From Adiantum capillus-veneris (lineage: Eukaryota > Streptophyta > Polypodiopsida > Polypodiales > Pteridaceae): DNA of 64,000 nt. Within the stretch, counting starts at the first letter, position 1. Every line of letters starts with the position of its first letter. The translations under genes and the position numbers were made by a program. The stretch is from positions 79,954,278 through 80,018,277 of the forward strand of contig CM043967.1 in assembly GCA_014529385.2 (NCBI GenBank), given 5' to 3'. Below the pieces are notes generated by a model. It saw only the letters and a list, made by a program, of their open reading frames with translations. It was not told the DNA's origin and made no database searches. Shown here piece after piece: positions 9,560 to 19,650 of this stretch.

Positions 9560-10621
9560 TTATGGTGTTAAAGGGAGATGATATTTTTTTAAACGACACC
9601 CACTAATCCAGTTCGGCATTTCTTTTCCATCTAGTGTCGACAGTTTTGCTGCTCCGCTGGACGATATTTCTTGGATCAAATAAGGTCCCATGCCCCTTTT
9701 CTTTATCTTTTTGGCATGTTGTTTAAGGGTGTATACTAAGACATAGTCGCCCGTTTTAAAGTCCTTGTTCTTGACATGTTTGTCAAAAAACTCTTTCTGT
9801 TGTCTTTTTTTTGCATAGATGGCTGCTACAGCGTTGAGTTGTAACTCATCTAATTTTTCAAGGTCCTCTAACCGCTCTGAAAGTTCATGCCCCGTCCAGT
9901 CCAACTGTTTTGCTACCCTTAGTGTGGGGATCAAAAAGTCAATAGGCAATATTGCATTTAACCCATATACCATATTAAATGGTGTAGCATTGAGTGTTTT
10001 TTTATATGCAACTCGATAAGCCCACAATGCCGAATAGAGCATCTGATCCCAATCTATTCTTGTTTCACTAACCAGTTTCGTGAGAATCGTGCACAATACT
10101 TTGTTGGTCGCTTCTGCTTGGCCATTGGCTTGTGGATGATAGGGTGCAGATTTGTGATGAATTACCATAAACTCATTTAAGAGATGTTGGATAACTTCAT
10201 TTACAAAGTGTGTCCCTCTATCACTTACCAGCTCGATTGGAAGGCCATAACGTGTAAACACATATTCATATAAGAATTGTGCTGTGGTTCTAGCGTCTGC
10301 TTTCGTTGTGGCTTTTGCTTCCACCCATTTGGTCATGTAGTCTGTGGCCACTATGATATATTGTGCTTGTGAACGATACGCTGGTGGAGTGATAGGACCA
10401 ACAAAGTCCAATCCCCATTTAGCGAATGCTCGAGCACTCATCATTGGTTTTAAAGGCATTTCGTCTCTTTTGACTGGTACCTTAGTGCGTTGACATTCAT
10501 CACACCTTTTCACGAATTCTGTTGCGTCTTGAATCATGGTCGGCCACCAAATCCCCGCAACCATAATGATTTTTACGGTTCTCTCTGCTGAAAAATGACC
10601 ACCTGCTATGCCTGCATGAGC
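9560..10621 (-). CDS. Integrase with the second H2C2 module, element A
   Basis: The frame starts right after TAG 10622-10624 with HAGIAGGH and CDEC (10490-10503), an H2C2 zinc-binding module. The catalytic core follows with all three acids: GLDFVGP (Asp at 10406-10408), SDRGTHF (Asp at 10220-10222) and NGQAEATNK (Glu at 10112-10114). The C-terminal part reads KTGDYVLVY and AAKLSTLDGKEM, the usual DNA-binding barrel region. It inserts the cDNA into the host chromosome. The catalytic residues are intact, although the polyprotein upstream carries nonsense codons. Confidence 0.92.
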   Translation of the reverse strand, partial: AHAGIAGGHFSAERTVKIIMVAGIWWPTMIQDATEFVKRCDECQRTKVPVKRDEMPLKPMMSARAFAKWGLDFVGPITPPAYRSQAQYIIVATDYMTKWVEAKATTKADARTTAQFLYEYVFTRYGLPIELVSDRGTHFVNEVIQHLLNEFMVIHHKSAPYHPQANGQAEATNKVLCTILTKLVSETRIDWDQMLYSALWAYRVAYKKTLNATPFNMVYGLNAILPIDFLIPTLRVAKQLDWTGHELSERLEDLEKLDELQLNAVAAIYAKKRQQKEFFDKHVKNKDFKTGDYVLVYTLKQHAKKIKKRGMGPYLIQEISSSGAAKLSTLDGKEMPNWISGCRLKKYHLPLTP

Positions 10622-11764
10622 CTATTCCAATAATGGAAAGTAGTCATTTTCATGAGGAACTAACCTCAGCTGGTCATCAGTTCCTCTTTTATACAATTGG
10701 TCACTAATGATGGTATACCTATTCGCTTCGATTTGTAAAGCCTTTTGTCTGGCTTTAGACCAATCTCCTGGCATCTCCTTATTAGTCAAATAATCCACAA
10801 TAGCATGACTCCATGAGGGTGCTACTATCACTTGGTATAATGTGGCATAATCCACAGTGGTATTGGATGTGCAAAAGTCGCATTTCTTGATGTAATTGGC
10901 TACATCGCCTGCCATTCCTAGCCAATACACTCCAAGTCTTCTTAATTGTGCATACATCATTTGATTTCCTCTATGGAATCCCCCTGTTTGTGTGTGGGCC
11001 TCCTCTAGATACGCTTCGTACTCCTCTGGGCCTATACACAATCTTAGAATCCCATCGTTTCCATGATGGTACATTCTTCCCGCAAGCATTGTGTAATTTT
11101 GTGCTTGTCTAATGTCTTCCACCGTGTGTTTGTCGTCAAGATTCATTCCATATATCAGCAACGGAATAATTTTCTCTGACCATTTCGGTACCATGTCTAT
11201 ATTAAATAGGTATGCGTCTGGGAGATCATCATCTACTCCAGTAGCTTTTTCGCCATGTAGTAATCGAGAAAGGTGGTCTTCTCTTTGATGAGTTTTTCCT
11301 TTCTTAACCACTCCCGTAAAATCAAACTCCAGCAACACAATGAACCATCTTACAATTTGTCCCGTGTTGCAAGGTTTCTTTACTAAGTATAAGAGTGCCT
11401 GATGATCCACAAAGAATGTGAATTTGTTCGCGAGTAAGTAATGCCGAAATTTCTTTACGGCATATATCATACCCAATCCTTCTCTTTCAGTGGTAGTATA
11501 ATTCTTTTCTGCACTGTTGAGTTGTCTACTAGCATAACTGATTGGAAAGTCCGTCTTTCCCTCATCTGGTTGTGCTAGTATACAGCCTATTGCAAATGCC
11601 GAAGCATCTACATGTACATGGAAGATCTTTGACCAATCTGGTGCTTTTAGAATTGGTGCAGATACCAATGCATCTTTTAATTTCTGGAATGACTCCTCAC
11701 ATTCATTTGTCCAAATGAAGAGCGTGATTAGACTATACAAGGGTTTTGCTATTACAGCGTACAT
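10622..11764 (-). CDS. RNase H and first H2C2 module, element A
   Basis: IHVDASAFAIG, TTEREGLGM and VDHQALLYL mark the Ty3-type RNase H that removes the RNA strand during reverse transcription. Downstream comes LAGRMYHHGNDG, then HTQTGGFH and CDFC (about 11005-10867), a first H2C2 module. It is followed by a linker with the same pattern (SDQLYKRGTDDQLRL) and the second module. TAG 10622-10624 replaces a Gln codon, judged from element B (CAA at the same site). Confidence 0.9.
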   Translation of the reverse strand: MYAVIAKPLYSLITLFIWTNECEESFQKLKDALVSAPILKAPDWSKIFHVHVDASAFAIGCILAQPDEGKTDFPISYASRQLNSAEKNYTTTEREGLGMIYAVKKFRHYLLANKFTFFVDHQALLYLVKKPCNTGQIVRWFIVLLEFDFTGVVKKGKTHQREDHLSRLLHGEKATGVDDDLPDAYLFNIDMVPKWSEKIIPLLIYGMNLDDKHTVEDIRQAQNYTMLAGRMYHHGNDGILRLCIGPEEYEAYLEEAHTQTGGFHRGNQMMYAQLRRLGVYWLGMAGDVANYIKKCDFCTSNTTVDYATLYQVIVAPSWSHAIVDYLTNKEMPGDWSKARQKALQIEANRYTIISDQLYKRGTDDQLRLVPHENDYFPLLE

Positions 11765-11776
11765 GTAGATAAAACG

Positions 11777-12898
11777 TCAATAGTATCCACAATGTCCCAT
11801 AAATGATTGTACCTCTCGTACAGTGTTTGGTCTTGGCAATTCTATGATCACCTTCACCTTGTCTTCATCAGTGGTAATTCCATTAGCCGACACTATGTGG
11901 CCTAAGATTTTACCTTGTCGTACCATGAATACGCATTTTTCTGGGTTGAGGAAAATCCTATACGTTCTGCATTTTTCGAATACCTTTCTCAGATGATTTA
12001 TATGGTCTTCTCTCAATAGAGAATAGACACACAAGTCGTCCATGTAAATATCCAAGAATTTTCGCAAGTATTCTTTAAAAGCGTGTGTCATTAATCTCTG
12101 AAATGTGGCTGGAGCATTGGTCAAGCCAAATGGCATTACCCTAAATGCATATATGCCCCATTCTGTTGCAAATGCTGTTTTGTATTGATCTTCTAGTTTG
12201 ACCCCCAATTGGTTATAACCAGAGAATATGTCCATAAAGCTATAGGCTTGCTTGCCAGCCACTCGTTCCAGGACGTGTTCAGTGATAGGTAGAGGGTAGT
12301 TGTCACTTATAGTTTCTCCGTTTACCTTCTTGAGATTTACACACACTTGTAATTTCTCGTTTTTCTTAGGTACCACCACTATCGGGGACACCCAGTCCGT
12401 GTGTTCTATCTCATAAATAAATTCAGCCTCCATAAGTTTGTCTATCTCCTCTTTTATCCTTTTGGCAAATGTCTCATTGTACGTGTATGGAAGTTGTTTG
12501 CTTGGCTTTGCATCAGACTTCAGAGGAATTGAATGTTCACAAATGTTAGGATCCACTCCCTTCAAATCTCTGTACGACCAGGCAAATACATCTCGAAATT
12601 CCTTAAGTGTTTTGATCAGTAAGTCCTCCTCTTCTCGACCTAGATTTGTGGCAATGTAAGCAGGTCGAGGATTTTCTCCTGGCTCTGCTAAGTCTATTTT
12701 CTTGGCGTTCTCTGGCCCGTCGTAGGACTCGTTTGATTTAGGCTCCCTCATTGGTTGTTGAACCACCAATCTTCTTTCCTGAATGGTGTACTTACAATAG
12801 TAAGGAGGTACATCTATCTTTTTACTCCCATCACTAGCGTTCGTTCCATTGCTACTTTCCATTTCAGTTGTCCATACATTTTTAAATTTTTTTTCCAC
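11777..12898 (-). CDS. Reverse transcriptase, element A
   Basis: WVSPIVVVPKK, NLKKVNGETISDNYPLP, FSGYNQLGV, FRVMPFGLTNAPATFQRLM, the catalytic YMDDL (12032-12046) and LGHIVSANGI appear in the order expected of a Ty3/gypsy RT. It copies element RNA into cDNA. The frame ends at TGA 11777-11779 within GHCGYY, but RNase H follows in the same frame; TGA is one transition from CGA. Catalytic residues are intact. Confidence 0.93.
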   Translation of the reverse strand: MEKKFKNVWTTEMESSNGTNASDGSKKIDVPPYYCKYTIQERRLVVQQPMREPKSNESYDGPENAKKIDLAEPGENPRPAYIATNLGREEEDLLIKTLKEFRDVFAWSYRDLKGVDPNICEHSIPLKSDAKPSKQLPYTYNETFAKRIKEEIDKLMEAEFIYEIEHTDWVSPIVVVPKKNEKLQVCVNLKKVNGETISDNYPLPITEHVLERVAGKQAYSFMDIFSGYNQLGVKLEDQYKTAFATEWGIYAFRVMPFGLTNAPATFQRLMTHAFKEYLRKFLDIYMDDLCVYSLLREDHINHLRKVFEKCRTYRIFLNPEKCVFMVRQGKILGHIVSANGITTDEDKVKVIIELPRPNTVREVQSFMGHCGYY

Positions 12899-12940
12899 TC
12901 ATTGTATCTCGTTTTCCGTTCAATTTTCGTCATAATTGGA

Positions 12941-14407
12941 CTACCATAGACATTCAGTTTTTCTGTTGGAACTCTTTTTTTTTGGTTTGCTGGTTTTCTT
13001 AGGTTTCAACAGTATGGACTTAAATCCTGAGTCTTCAGCAACCTTAAGAAATCTTCCTGACACTTTATCCTTAGCACAATCAACAGCATGAATGTTCATA
13101 AGGAAATGTGTCTTACCCTCAAACTCCGGCATGGGTCTCAACCTGGTTGGTGTACTAATGTGGTGTCGTTTACTCTTGTATCTTTTTTGACGTCTCTCAT
13201 TTTGGTTTGGGAAATTGTAGAAGATGTCATTGTCTTGATCTTGATTGTCGTCTCCCTCTGTATTTTCCGACTTCTCGTCATCCGCGTTATCCTTGTTTTC
13301 ACTTTGATCAGAAGAATCATAAAATTCTTCTCCTTCCTGCTTGATTTCTTTAGTGGGGATGTCCACATAGCCCACTATCTTAATCTCAAGTTTCGTTTCT
13401 ATTTTATGGATCCTCATATTCTCAGTACCTACCTCGTCCTCGTCCTCCTCCACAATTTTGCTCAACATGTAGTATGGTATGATATCGTAGCCATTCTCAT
13501 CACAAGATTTGGTGGGAGTGACTTCATTGACGCATACATCCAATGTAGCTAAAATTTGAGACCATTCTAGGGGTTCGAGCTTCTCTTCAAGAAAAGGTTC
13601 TCGTATATAGGCATCGTCTTTCAAGACCCTCTCTAGTGTCCTTTCATCGTAGTCAAATTCACTACATTGAGATGCCCCATACATCCATATCTCTTTTTTC
13701 TTACAAAGCCACGCTGGGACTTCTGATCCACTAATGGTGGTTGAGTCAAATTCTTCCACAGGGGTTCTCGTGACATCATGGTAGCTATGATTTTTCATGT
13801 TTACGCGTGTAGTAGTTTTAGCATGTCTTAGATACAAATAATCATACCCCCAGTCCTGCACCATTTTGAGTTGCCTCATGAACGGCCTACCAAGGATAAT
13901 TTCATAGTTGTTCTTCCTGCCGAAATCTACTATGGCAAAGGTATGTTCGTACTCTATGCCATAGGAAGATACCACGATTGCCTCAAGCAATCCTATAGGC
14001 CTTTCTTTGTGCCCATCCGCCAGTTGCAATTTTATTCTAGTTGTTCGTATTGCTGGTTTTCCCCATTTTTCCCATAGCAATTTGGTCGCAATGGCAATGC
14101 CAGCTCCACTATCAAGTATTGCCTTAGTTTCTATGTCATTATACTCAACTGGTAGGGTCGTGTTGCTGTCTTCACCCTCACAATACTCTCCTACCTTGTT
14201 GAGTGGCACTGGTCTAGTGTTGACTTTCTTCGGTTCTGTGTCATTAAGCTCGGTTTCGAAGAACTTAAGAGGCGTCCTTATGCCAAATTTTTCAAGACAT
14301 TTGCCCACTTCCGTCCACATGCTTGGCCTAATTTTTAACAATTCTGCCAATGTGATTGTACACTTGACCGGAGTGGTCAACAAGTCTGTCAGGATTTTAG
14401 TGTCCAA
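12941..14407 (-). CDS. Retropepsin (PR1) and spacer, element A
   Basis: AILDSGAGIAIATK with DSGA at 14102-14113 and the later IILGRPFMRQL are the two halves of a Ty3-type aspartic protease. A long acidic/basic spacer follows (EDEDEVGTEN, DDEKSENTEGDDNQ, then KPKKTSKPKKK). It cleaves the polyprotein. The frame runs on toward RT in phase, interrupted by TAG 12941 and two TGAs near 12915 and 12900. Confidence 0.88.
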   Translation of the reverse strand: MDTKILTDLLTTPVKCTITLAELLKIRPSMWTEVGKCLEKFGIRTPLKFFETELNDTEPKKVNTRPVPLNKVGEYCEGEDSNTTLPVEYNDIETKAILDSGAGIAIATKLLWEKWGKPAIRTTRIKLQLADGHKERPIGLLEAIVVSSYGIEYEHTFAIVDFGRKNNYEIILGRPFMRQLKMVQDWGYDYLYLRHAKTTTRVNMKNHSYHDVTRTPVEEFDSTTISGSEVPAWLCKKKEIWMYGASQCSEFDYDERTLERVLKDDAYIREPFLEEKLEPLEWSQILATLDVCVNEVTPTKSCDENGYDIIPYYMLSKIVEEDEDEVGTENMRIHKIETKLEIKIVGYVDIPTKEIKQEGEEFYDSSDQSENKDNADDEKSENTEGDDNQDQDNDIFYNFPNQNERRQKRYKSKRHHISTPTRLRPMPEFEGKTHFLMNIHAVDCAKDKVSGRFLKVAEDSGFKSILLKPKKTSKPKKKSSNRKTECLW

Positions 14408-14449
14408 TTGATTTGAACCGCCTATTCTCTGAGAAGGTACTCTTCGAAT

Positions 14450-15052
14450 TTATGATCTTGCCTCATAGTCCCCCATATATGATGGCAAAGTTCTGAGAGA
14501 TTGTGGTCTGATATCTTTGAATTCAACTGAACCATTATCCCCTTGAAATGATTTAACGTCCAAATCCCATGGAGTCTTATTCAAGTTCAGCTCCGAGAAA
14601 GGCGCTAACTCGACTGTTTTTGTCTCATATTTTTCTTGAGCTTTTCGCATCGTTTCCCATAGCTCTTCAGGCCAATTTTCTTTCACAATAGGCGAATATG
14701 GTGGAAAATCTTTCAGTGATTCATCAGTGCTATTAGGTACGTCTTTTGCATCCTCTACATCCGGCAAGGATTTAATGTTTTCTATCTTGTCGGGTATCCT
14801 TTGTTCGGTTTTGTGAGGTGTTTCATGGTTTGGTGGTTTGATTACTCTATCTCCCGCTTCCATAGGTGGAGACTCCAGTAAAGCTTGTGCAGTTTCAATC
14901 AGCTGTTTGCACATCTCTAGTCTCTGTTTTTCTATCTCTGGATATGGATATGTCATCCACCTTTGCTCTAGGGTCTGTCCGTTCTTCAATCTTGCTTCAT
15001 ATGCTTGCAAGATTGCATCTAAGGGTTCATTGATCTTATCTACCAATACCAA
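14450..15052 (-). CDS. Gag-protease linker domain, element A
   Basis: The frame is continuous with gag upstream and protease downstream, bounded by TGA 15107 and TAA 14450. It begins LVDKINEPLDAILQAYEARL and includes VKENWPEELWETM. Element B has the matching LVDKIFEPINAALEAYQAGL and VEEDWPEHLWKK, so it is a conserved linker of these families. I do not recognise a catalytic fold. It may be a helical capsid-to-protease spacer. Confidence 0.65.
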   Translation of the reverse strand: MVLVDKINEPLDAILQAYEARLKNGQTLEQRWMTYPYPEIEKQRLEMCKQLIETAQALLESPPMEAGDRVIKPPNHETPHKTEQRIPDKIENIKSLPDVEDAKDVPNSTDESLKDFPPYSPIVKENWPEELWETMRKAQEKYETKTVELAPFSELNLNKTPWDLDVKSFQGDNGSVEFKDIRPQSLRTLPSYMGDYEARS

Positions 15053-15106
15053 CCCTCCTGAGCTTGCACTCTTTGGTCCTTTCTTTGATTTTAGAGAGTC
15101 GGACTC

Positions 15107-16840
15107 TCATTGCTGTTTAAGTTGTTCTCGAGCTATCGTTAGCTCAGCTTCTACATCTTTTTGTTTTCGCTCATGTCTAGCTTTCATTTTCGCTCTTCGT
15201 TCTTTCCAAGGATTATCACGACTGACACTAGACTTGTCAGTCTTGATTTCTTCTTGATTTTCATCGTTACTCTTGGACTGATTGTCATTTTTCCTTGCTT
15301 GGGCTCTCGTCAAGACCTTAACAGGAATCGGAGTTTCGTTTTCTGACCCTCCACTGGACGGTAGCGCTCCCAGCATATTCAAGGTAGTTTTTTCTCCTTT
15401 GCTCGGGTTTTTAGGGCAATCAAGGATCAAGTGAGTAATTCCACACTCCCTGCAATATGCGTTGACCCTAATGATTTCGTCATGAGGGCAATCCCTCAGC
15501 CAATGGTCTCCTCCACACTTGTAGCATGGTCCTTTAGGATGTTGAGGTGCTCCTGGAGCTCCTCTTTTTTGGTGCGCAATTCTTTGCCCGCTCATGCCTC
15601 CGTTGACTATGAGCAACAGTGTTCTTTCATCCAGGCTATATCGTCCTTCTCCCGCTGCCTGTGCAGCAGTTGGTGGTACTATATTTCCTATCATGCTCCA
15701 TGGTTCTGGTGTAGAGGGTTCGTCCTGTGGATAATAGACAGAGTTTTCCGCATATCCATTGGGCTCGTCGTAGTATGCATGCATAGGTACCAAAGCCTTC
15801 TCGTCCGACTCAGTTACTGTGGGTGTGTATCTTATGCCAATTGGTCGTAATCCTGGTAGGGGTGGTTGTTGTCCCAACACTAGTTGTGGTTTTTCTGCAC
15901 CTACAGGTCCTGGTAGGTTGCCAGTCTGATATCTAGGCATCGGTTGGACTTGAGGAGATGTCGCCTGAGCTTGTGGAGCATATGGTCGTTCTCTCACATA
16001 TCCCTTGTTATAATAACACTCCTCCGTTCCATGGTTTGTCCATTTTTGTTCAATCGCACACCATTTTGGTTGTTTAGCTTGTGGTTTGGAATACAAGTTA
16101 ATCTTTTTAAGCACTTCCTCTACAAGCTGCTCTTGGCTTACCGCTACTTCCCCCTTCAGTGTTGTCTTAGCAGACTTGCTCCCACTTTGTTGTGAGGAAG
16201 AATCATCGTCAAGATCCTTGAACTCACCCTCTTTGTAGACCGCACAATTGTCCACAAGGTATAGCGCTTCCTTGGTCAAATCATTCAACGTAGTGCTCCT
16301 TTTCATATGTAAGTCCTTTTGAAGATCTGCATTCCTCAGTCCTTGTATAAATATAAGCATAAGTCTGGACTGAGTTGGCAGTTCTTCCACAAGACAGAAC
16401 TTAACATATCTTTTTAATCGGAGGGCAGCCTTTCGCACGGACTCTCCATCTTTCTGTTTGAATTTATGGATTTGCGAGACGGTATTATGAGCTATCCCCC
16501 TTTGTGAGAATTCCTCGATAAACTCGTCAAACACTTCCTCCATAGACTCAAAGTCTCTTCGCTCCACCAAGTCAAACCATGTAGCCGCATCATCCTCTAA
16601 GGTTAAACCGAATCCTGCAAATTGGGTAGGAAAGTCTAGCACCTCTTCAGCTCTAATTACACGCACAAAGGCTGCTACATGATCTCTTGGATCCTTGCTT
16701 CCCGTATATTTCTTGTTTACCCATTTTTGCACTTGAGAAGGTCTAATTCTACGATGGTCTCCAAATCTCATCATGGGATCTCCCCGTCCTAGTCGATATA
16801 CCTCCTCTGGTCTTCTGTAGTGGCCAGGTTCTTCTCCCAA
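15107..16840 (-). CDS. Gag: capsid and two CCHC zinc knuckles, element A
   Basis: The capsid-like part includes DDAATWFDLVERRDFESMEE and FSQRGIAHNTV, typical of retrotrans_gag. Two zinc knuckles follow: CYKCGGDHWLRDC (about 15527-15488) and CRECGITHLILDC, both C-x2-C-x4-H-x4-C. The end is highly charged (NPWKERRAKMKARHERKQK). Gag forms the virus-like particle and binds RNA. It ends at TGA 15107-15109 but continues in the same frame. Confidence 0.9.
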   Translation of the reverse strand: MGEEPGHYRRPEEVYRLGRGDPMMRFGDHRRIRPSQVQKWVNKKYTGSKDPRDHVAAFVRVIRAEEVLDFPTQFAGFGLTLEDDAATWFDLVERRDFESMEEVFDEFIEEFSQRGIAHNTVSQIHKFKQKDGESVRKAALRLKRYVKFCLVEELPTQSRLMLIFIQGLRNADLQKDLHMKRSTTLNDLTKEALYLVDNCAVYKEGEFKDLDDDSSSQQSGSKSAKTTLKGEVAVSQEQLVEEVLKKINLYSKPQAKQPKWCAIEQKWTNHGTEECYYNKGYVRERPYAPQAQATSPQVQPMPRYQTGNLPGPVGAEKPQLVLGQQPPLPGLRPIGIRYTPTVTESDEKALVPMHAYYDEPNGYAENSVYYPQDEPSTPEPWSMIGNIVPPTAAQAAGEGRYSLDERTLLLIVNGGMSGQRIAHQKRGAPGAPQHPKGPCYKCGGDHWLRDCPHDEIIRVNAYCRECGITHLILDCPKNPSKGEKTTLNMLGALPSSGGSENETPIPVKVLTRAQARKNDNQSKSNDENQEEIKTDKSSVSRDNPWKERRAKMKARHERKQKDVEAELTIAREQLKQQ

Positions 16841-17998
16841 TGGTGCTCCTAATCCATAATTTCTATCAGCTCTCGGGAGAGATGGTTCATCTCTCCGAAC
16901 TCGTTCTTGGGGTGTTCTTCCAAGCTCAGTTGACCCCTGATTCTTTGGCTTACTCTCTCCTTGATACTGTGCATAGAGTGGTGGTTCTTGTAAATCCCTT
17001 AACCCTCATGCGTTTTGATAACCCTCTCGGGTTCGGTCTTGTTCTAATGTATCACTTTGTCGAAGCCATGCCTGCAGTGATGGCTGAGTAGCTGGTTGGT
17101 CCTGGTAGTTGGTCGTCGGTGGTCAGGTAGAATGTGAGGTAGCATCATACTCTTCAGAAAAGGGATTAGTCGACTTGCTAGGGGAGTAGGTGGCTCTTGG
17201 TACCTCGTCGGGGCCATAGGTCGATGCTCACGGAACTGTTGCCTTTTCAACCTCTTTTGGGAGAATACGTTTGTATTCTCGCCCGTATCTGTCAACAAAA
17301 ACAATATCCTTCCCCATAGCAGTTTCATAAGAAAATAAGTAAAGAACCTTGTCTTTGCTTAATTCATTCGGGTAGGGTTCCTTGCATTGAAAGTAAGAGA
17401 CTATTCCTTCGCTTTCATGCTTGTAAATCCCTACATTCTCATTATAGGTTGGGACTCTGGTTGTTTTCTTATCATACATAAAAAGCGCTCCAGGTCGATC
17501 AATGTTAGGAGGCGGTTCTTGGGTTTCTCTTTGGCCACGTTATCCCCATATCTGTTGTAATCCTCAGGGTTACTTACTATCAGATAGTGGCTTCCCTTTT
17601 CGTCTCTGAATCTGTCTCCATCATCGTAGACTCGAATTATCTCTAGTCTTTGAGCCGGTCTTTCTTCAATACAGATACACTTGCGTCCCCGATAGTCAGA
17701 ATAGACTAGGACTCCCCTCGAGTTAGTTCCTTCCAAGAAACTTGGTTTCGTTTAAAGGATGTAGGGAGGTGCTCCCCCCTGGCATTGGTCCTTCACCGTT
17801 GAAACCTACTGGCTGTTGACTCCCCATCATGAAGAAGGACTTTTCTGACAAAGTGTCAGTATCACTTCCCTCTTCAATGATTGGTGCCAATGGGTTTAGT
17901 CTCGTCTGAGTTACACTCTCTTCTGTGGACGTGGTGCTAACTTGACTTTTGACACTTTTAGCTCCCGACTTAACAAAGGCTCCTGACCTCAAATACAT
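16841..17998 (-). CDS. N-terminal gag of element A, frameshifted
   Basis: The start MYLRSGAFVKSG at 17998 is a typical plant gypsy gag opening. The frames 17998-17723 and 17479-17228 are in phase with the main gag-pol frame; the intervening piece 17736-17431 is shifted, implying compensating indels. It contains YRGRKCICIEERPAQRL and SYETAMGKDIVFVDRYGREY, not a fold I recognise. Element B lacks this part entirely. Confidence 0.6.
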
Positions 17999-18276
17999 AA
18001 GAATGAAAGTTTTGTTACAAACTTAAAGCTTACCTGGACTCCTTCCTGTATAGCTTTGTGATGACCTCCTTCTGGGATCTACACAAGGATGGTTAGTCTG
18101 TTCACAAGTGTTTTCCCTGAATTACCAAAAAATCTTTCAAGTATATACAGCAACCACGTAGTCAGTCTTCTGGTGGTCCAATTTCAATGATGAAATGATG
18201 GCTGGGATCTATATAGAGAGTATGTTCTAGCAGTATAGTCACAAAATTCAAAAAATGTCTGACTCACTACTTCCTT

Positions 18277-18294
18277 AGTCTATCGCGATAGACT
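18277..18294. promoter_or_regulatory. A-type palindrome, leader copy 1
   Basis: Perfect 18-bp AGTCTATCGCGATAGACT. Confidence 0.8.
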
Positions 18295-18575
18295 GACAGT
18301 TTGCTCAGCACAAGTCAGTTCAAAATTGTGACTTTACCCTTGGGTTCCAGTTACCCTCTATAGCCTATCCCTCAAGTTTTGTGAAGTTTGGACACTTGGG
18401 TTGGGTTTTGGTCCCCTTTTAGTATTTCAGTCAGAGCTTGATTCTCTATCTGACCCTCAGATTGACCTTTAGTGATCTAAATGCCTTGAATTTTGGTGTG
18501 TCTGCTATTTAGGCCCTGATAAATCTCTCCCTAGGGAAAATTTGAAAGAAAAGTTCCCCAGCAGAAAGTTCCTTG

Positions 18576-18591
18576 GTCTATCGCGATAAAC
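18576..18591. promoter_or_regulatory. A-type palindrome, leader copy 2
   Basis: GTCTATCGCGATAAAC: one mismatch, 298 bp from copy 1 centre to centre. Confidence 0.75.
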
Positions 18592-18874
18592 TGAGCTCTT
18601 TCTTCATTTTCAGCTTTTTTTCCAAAGTTTTCCCCACAGTTAGTTTAGTCTCCCCTTGTGTAGTGCATTGACCAATTTTGGCACTGTTTGGACATCTGGT
18701 CAAAGACTTCTTGCCCTTGTCTCTGAATCCAGACTCCAAACACCAGTTTTGAAGTTTTGGGGTCAAAATTGGTGTTCAAATTCACTCAATTTTTGTGAGT
18801 ACCCTTGTATTGATGTGTTAAGCTTGTGGTGTAAGGGTTTTTTGCTTGTTGCTAGACAAACACCACCTTCACCA

Positions 18875-18890
18875 GTCTATCGCGATAGAC
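18875..18890. promoter_or_regulatory. A-type palindrome, leader copy 3
   Basis: Perfect 16-bp GTCTATCGCGATAGAC, 299 bp from copy 2. Confidence 0.8.
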
Positions 18891-19650
18891 CAAGCAGTGA
18901 GCAATAGGGACTCAATTTTTTGTCTGTTTTTGCATAGTCTTGTTCCCTGTGCCCATACAAGTCTATCCCCCAAGTTTTGTGAAGTTTGGACTTATTTTGA
19001 CCTCAAACTCAAGCACTTCAAAAATTTCACTTTTCTCTGACAATTCACAACTCCATTGCACTTGAAGTGATGCAAATTTGATGACACTGCATCTTAAACT
19101 GGTGCACATCAGTCATACCTCATGACACAGTCAGTTTACCCTTGGCTAATGGTTATATCTCATCTTGGCCTCTTTTAGGTTCACTTAGTGTTTCCTTATG
19201 ACAATCACCTGTTTCTTTTTTTTCTTTTTTCTTTTTGTTGGTTTTGGTCACAGTTTTTATGTTTTCTCGAGTGTTGAATCATAAATTTCAATATCGACTC
19301 TTTTCACCCCTTTCAAGGGTATATGAGGTGGGTTTTGCTTTCAAGGCAAGCAAACAGCCTTATTGTTTCTTCTTTTTGTTTGTTTTTTGCGGTTTTATAG
19401 CGTTTTTCTACTCTATTTCTTCACAAGTATAACAAGCACTCAAAACCAAAAACCATAACTCCTCATCATCCTATTTAACTAAATCTAACTACTCGAGATC
19501 CTCGGTAAGACACAGACTTCCTGGCTATCCACTAGACCTCAGGATACTCTATCCTGGATCTTGTTCTAAAAGTTTAAGCTCTCTCTAGTCAAAACTAAAG
19601 TAAGCTAACCATCACACGAGTGACGTAGATCTCCCTACTTAAGGTCTTGT

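Larger units (their letters stand above)
17999..19650 (-). other. Untranslated leader of element A
   Basis: The 1.65 kb between PBS and gag has no long ORF. It holds three A-type palindromes with centres 298-299 bp apart. The words around CTATCCCTCAAGTTTTGTG (18365) and its near-copy at 18960 sit at the same offset (about +79) from their palindromes, suggesting decayed ~299-bp tandem monomers. Confidence 0.7.

Noticed and set aside
13088-13552. 154-codon + strand frame rich in Leu/Ile/Val (membrane-like)
   Set aside because: It is antisense to the charged spacer after PR1 of element A, which has clear homologous coding in element B.
5468-18890. CRISPR-like array of palindromes
   Set aside because: Plant nuclear context, spacing near 300 bp, no unique spacers of even size and no cas genes.
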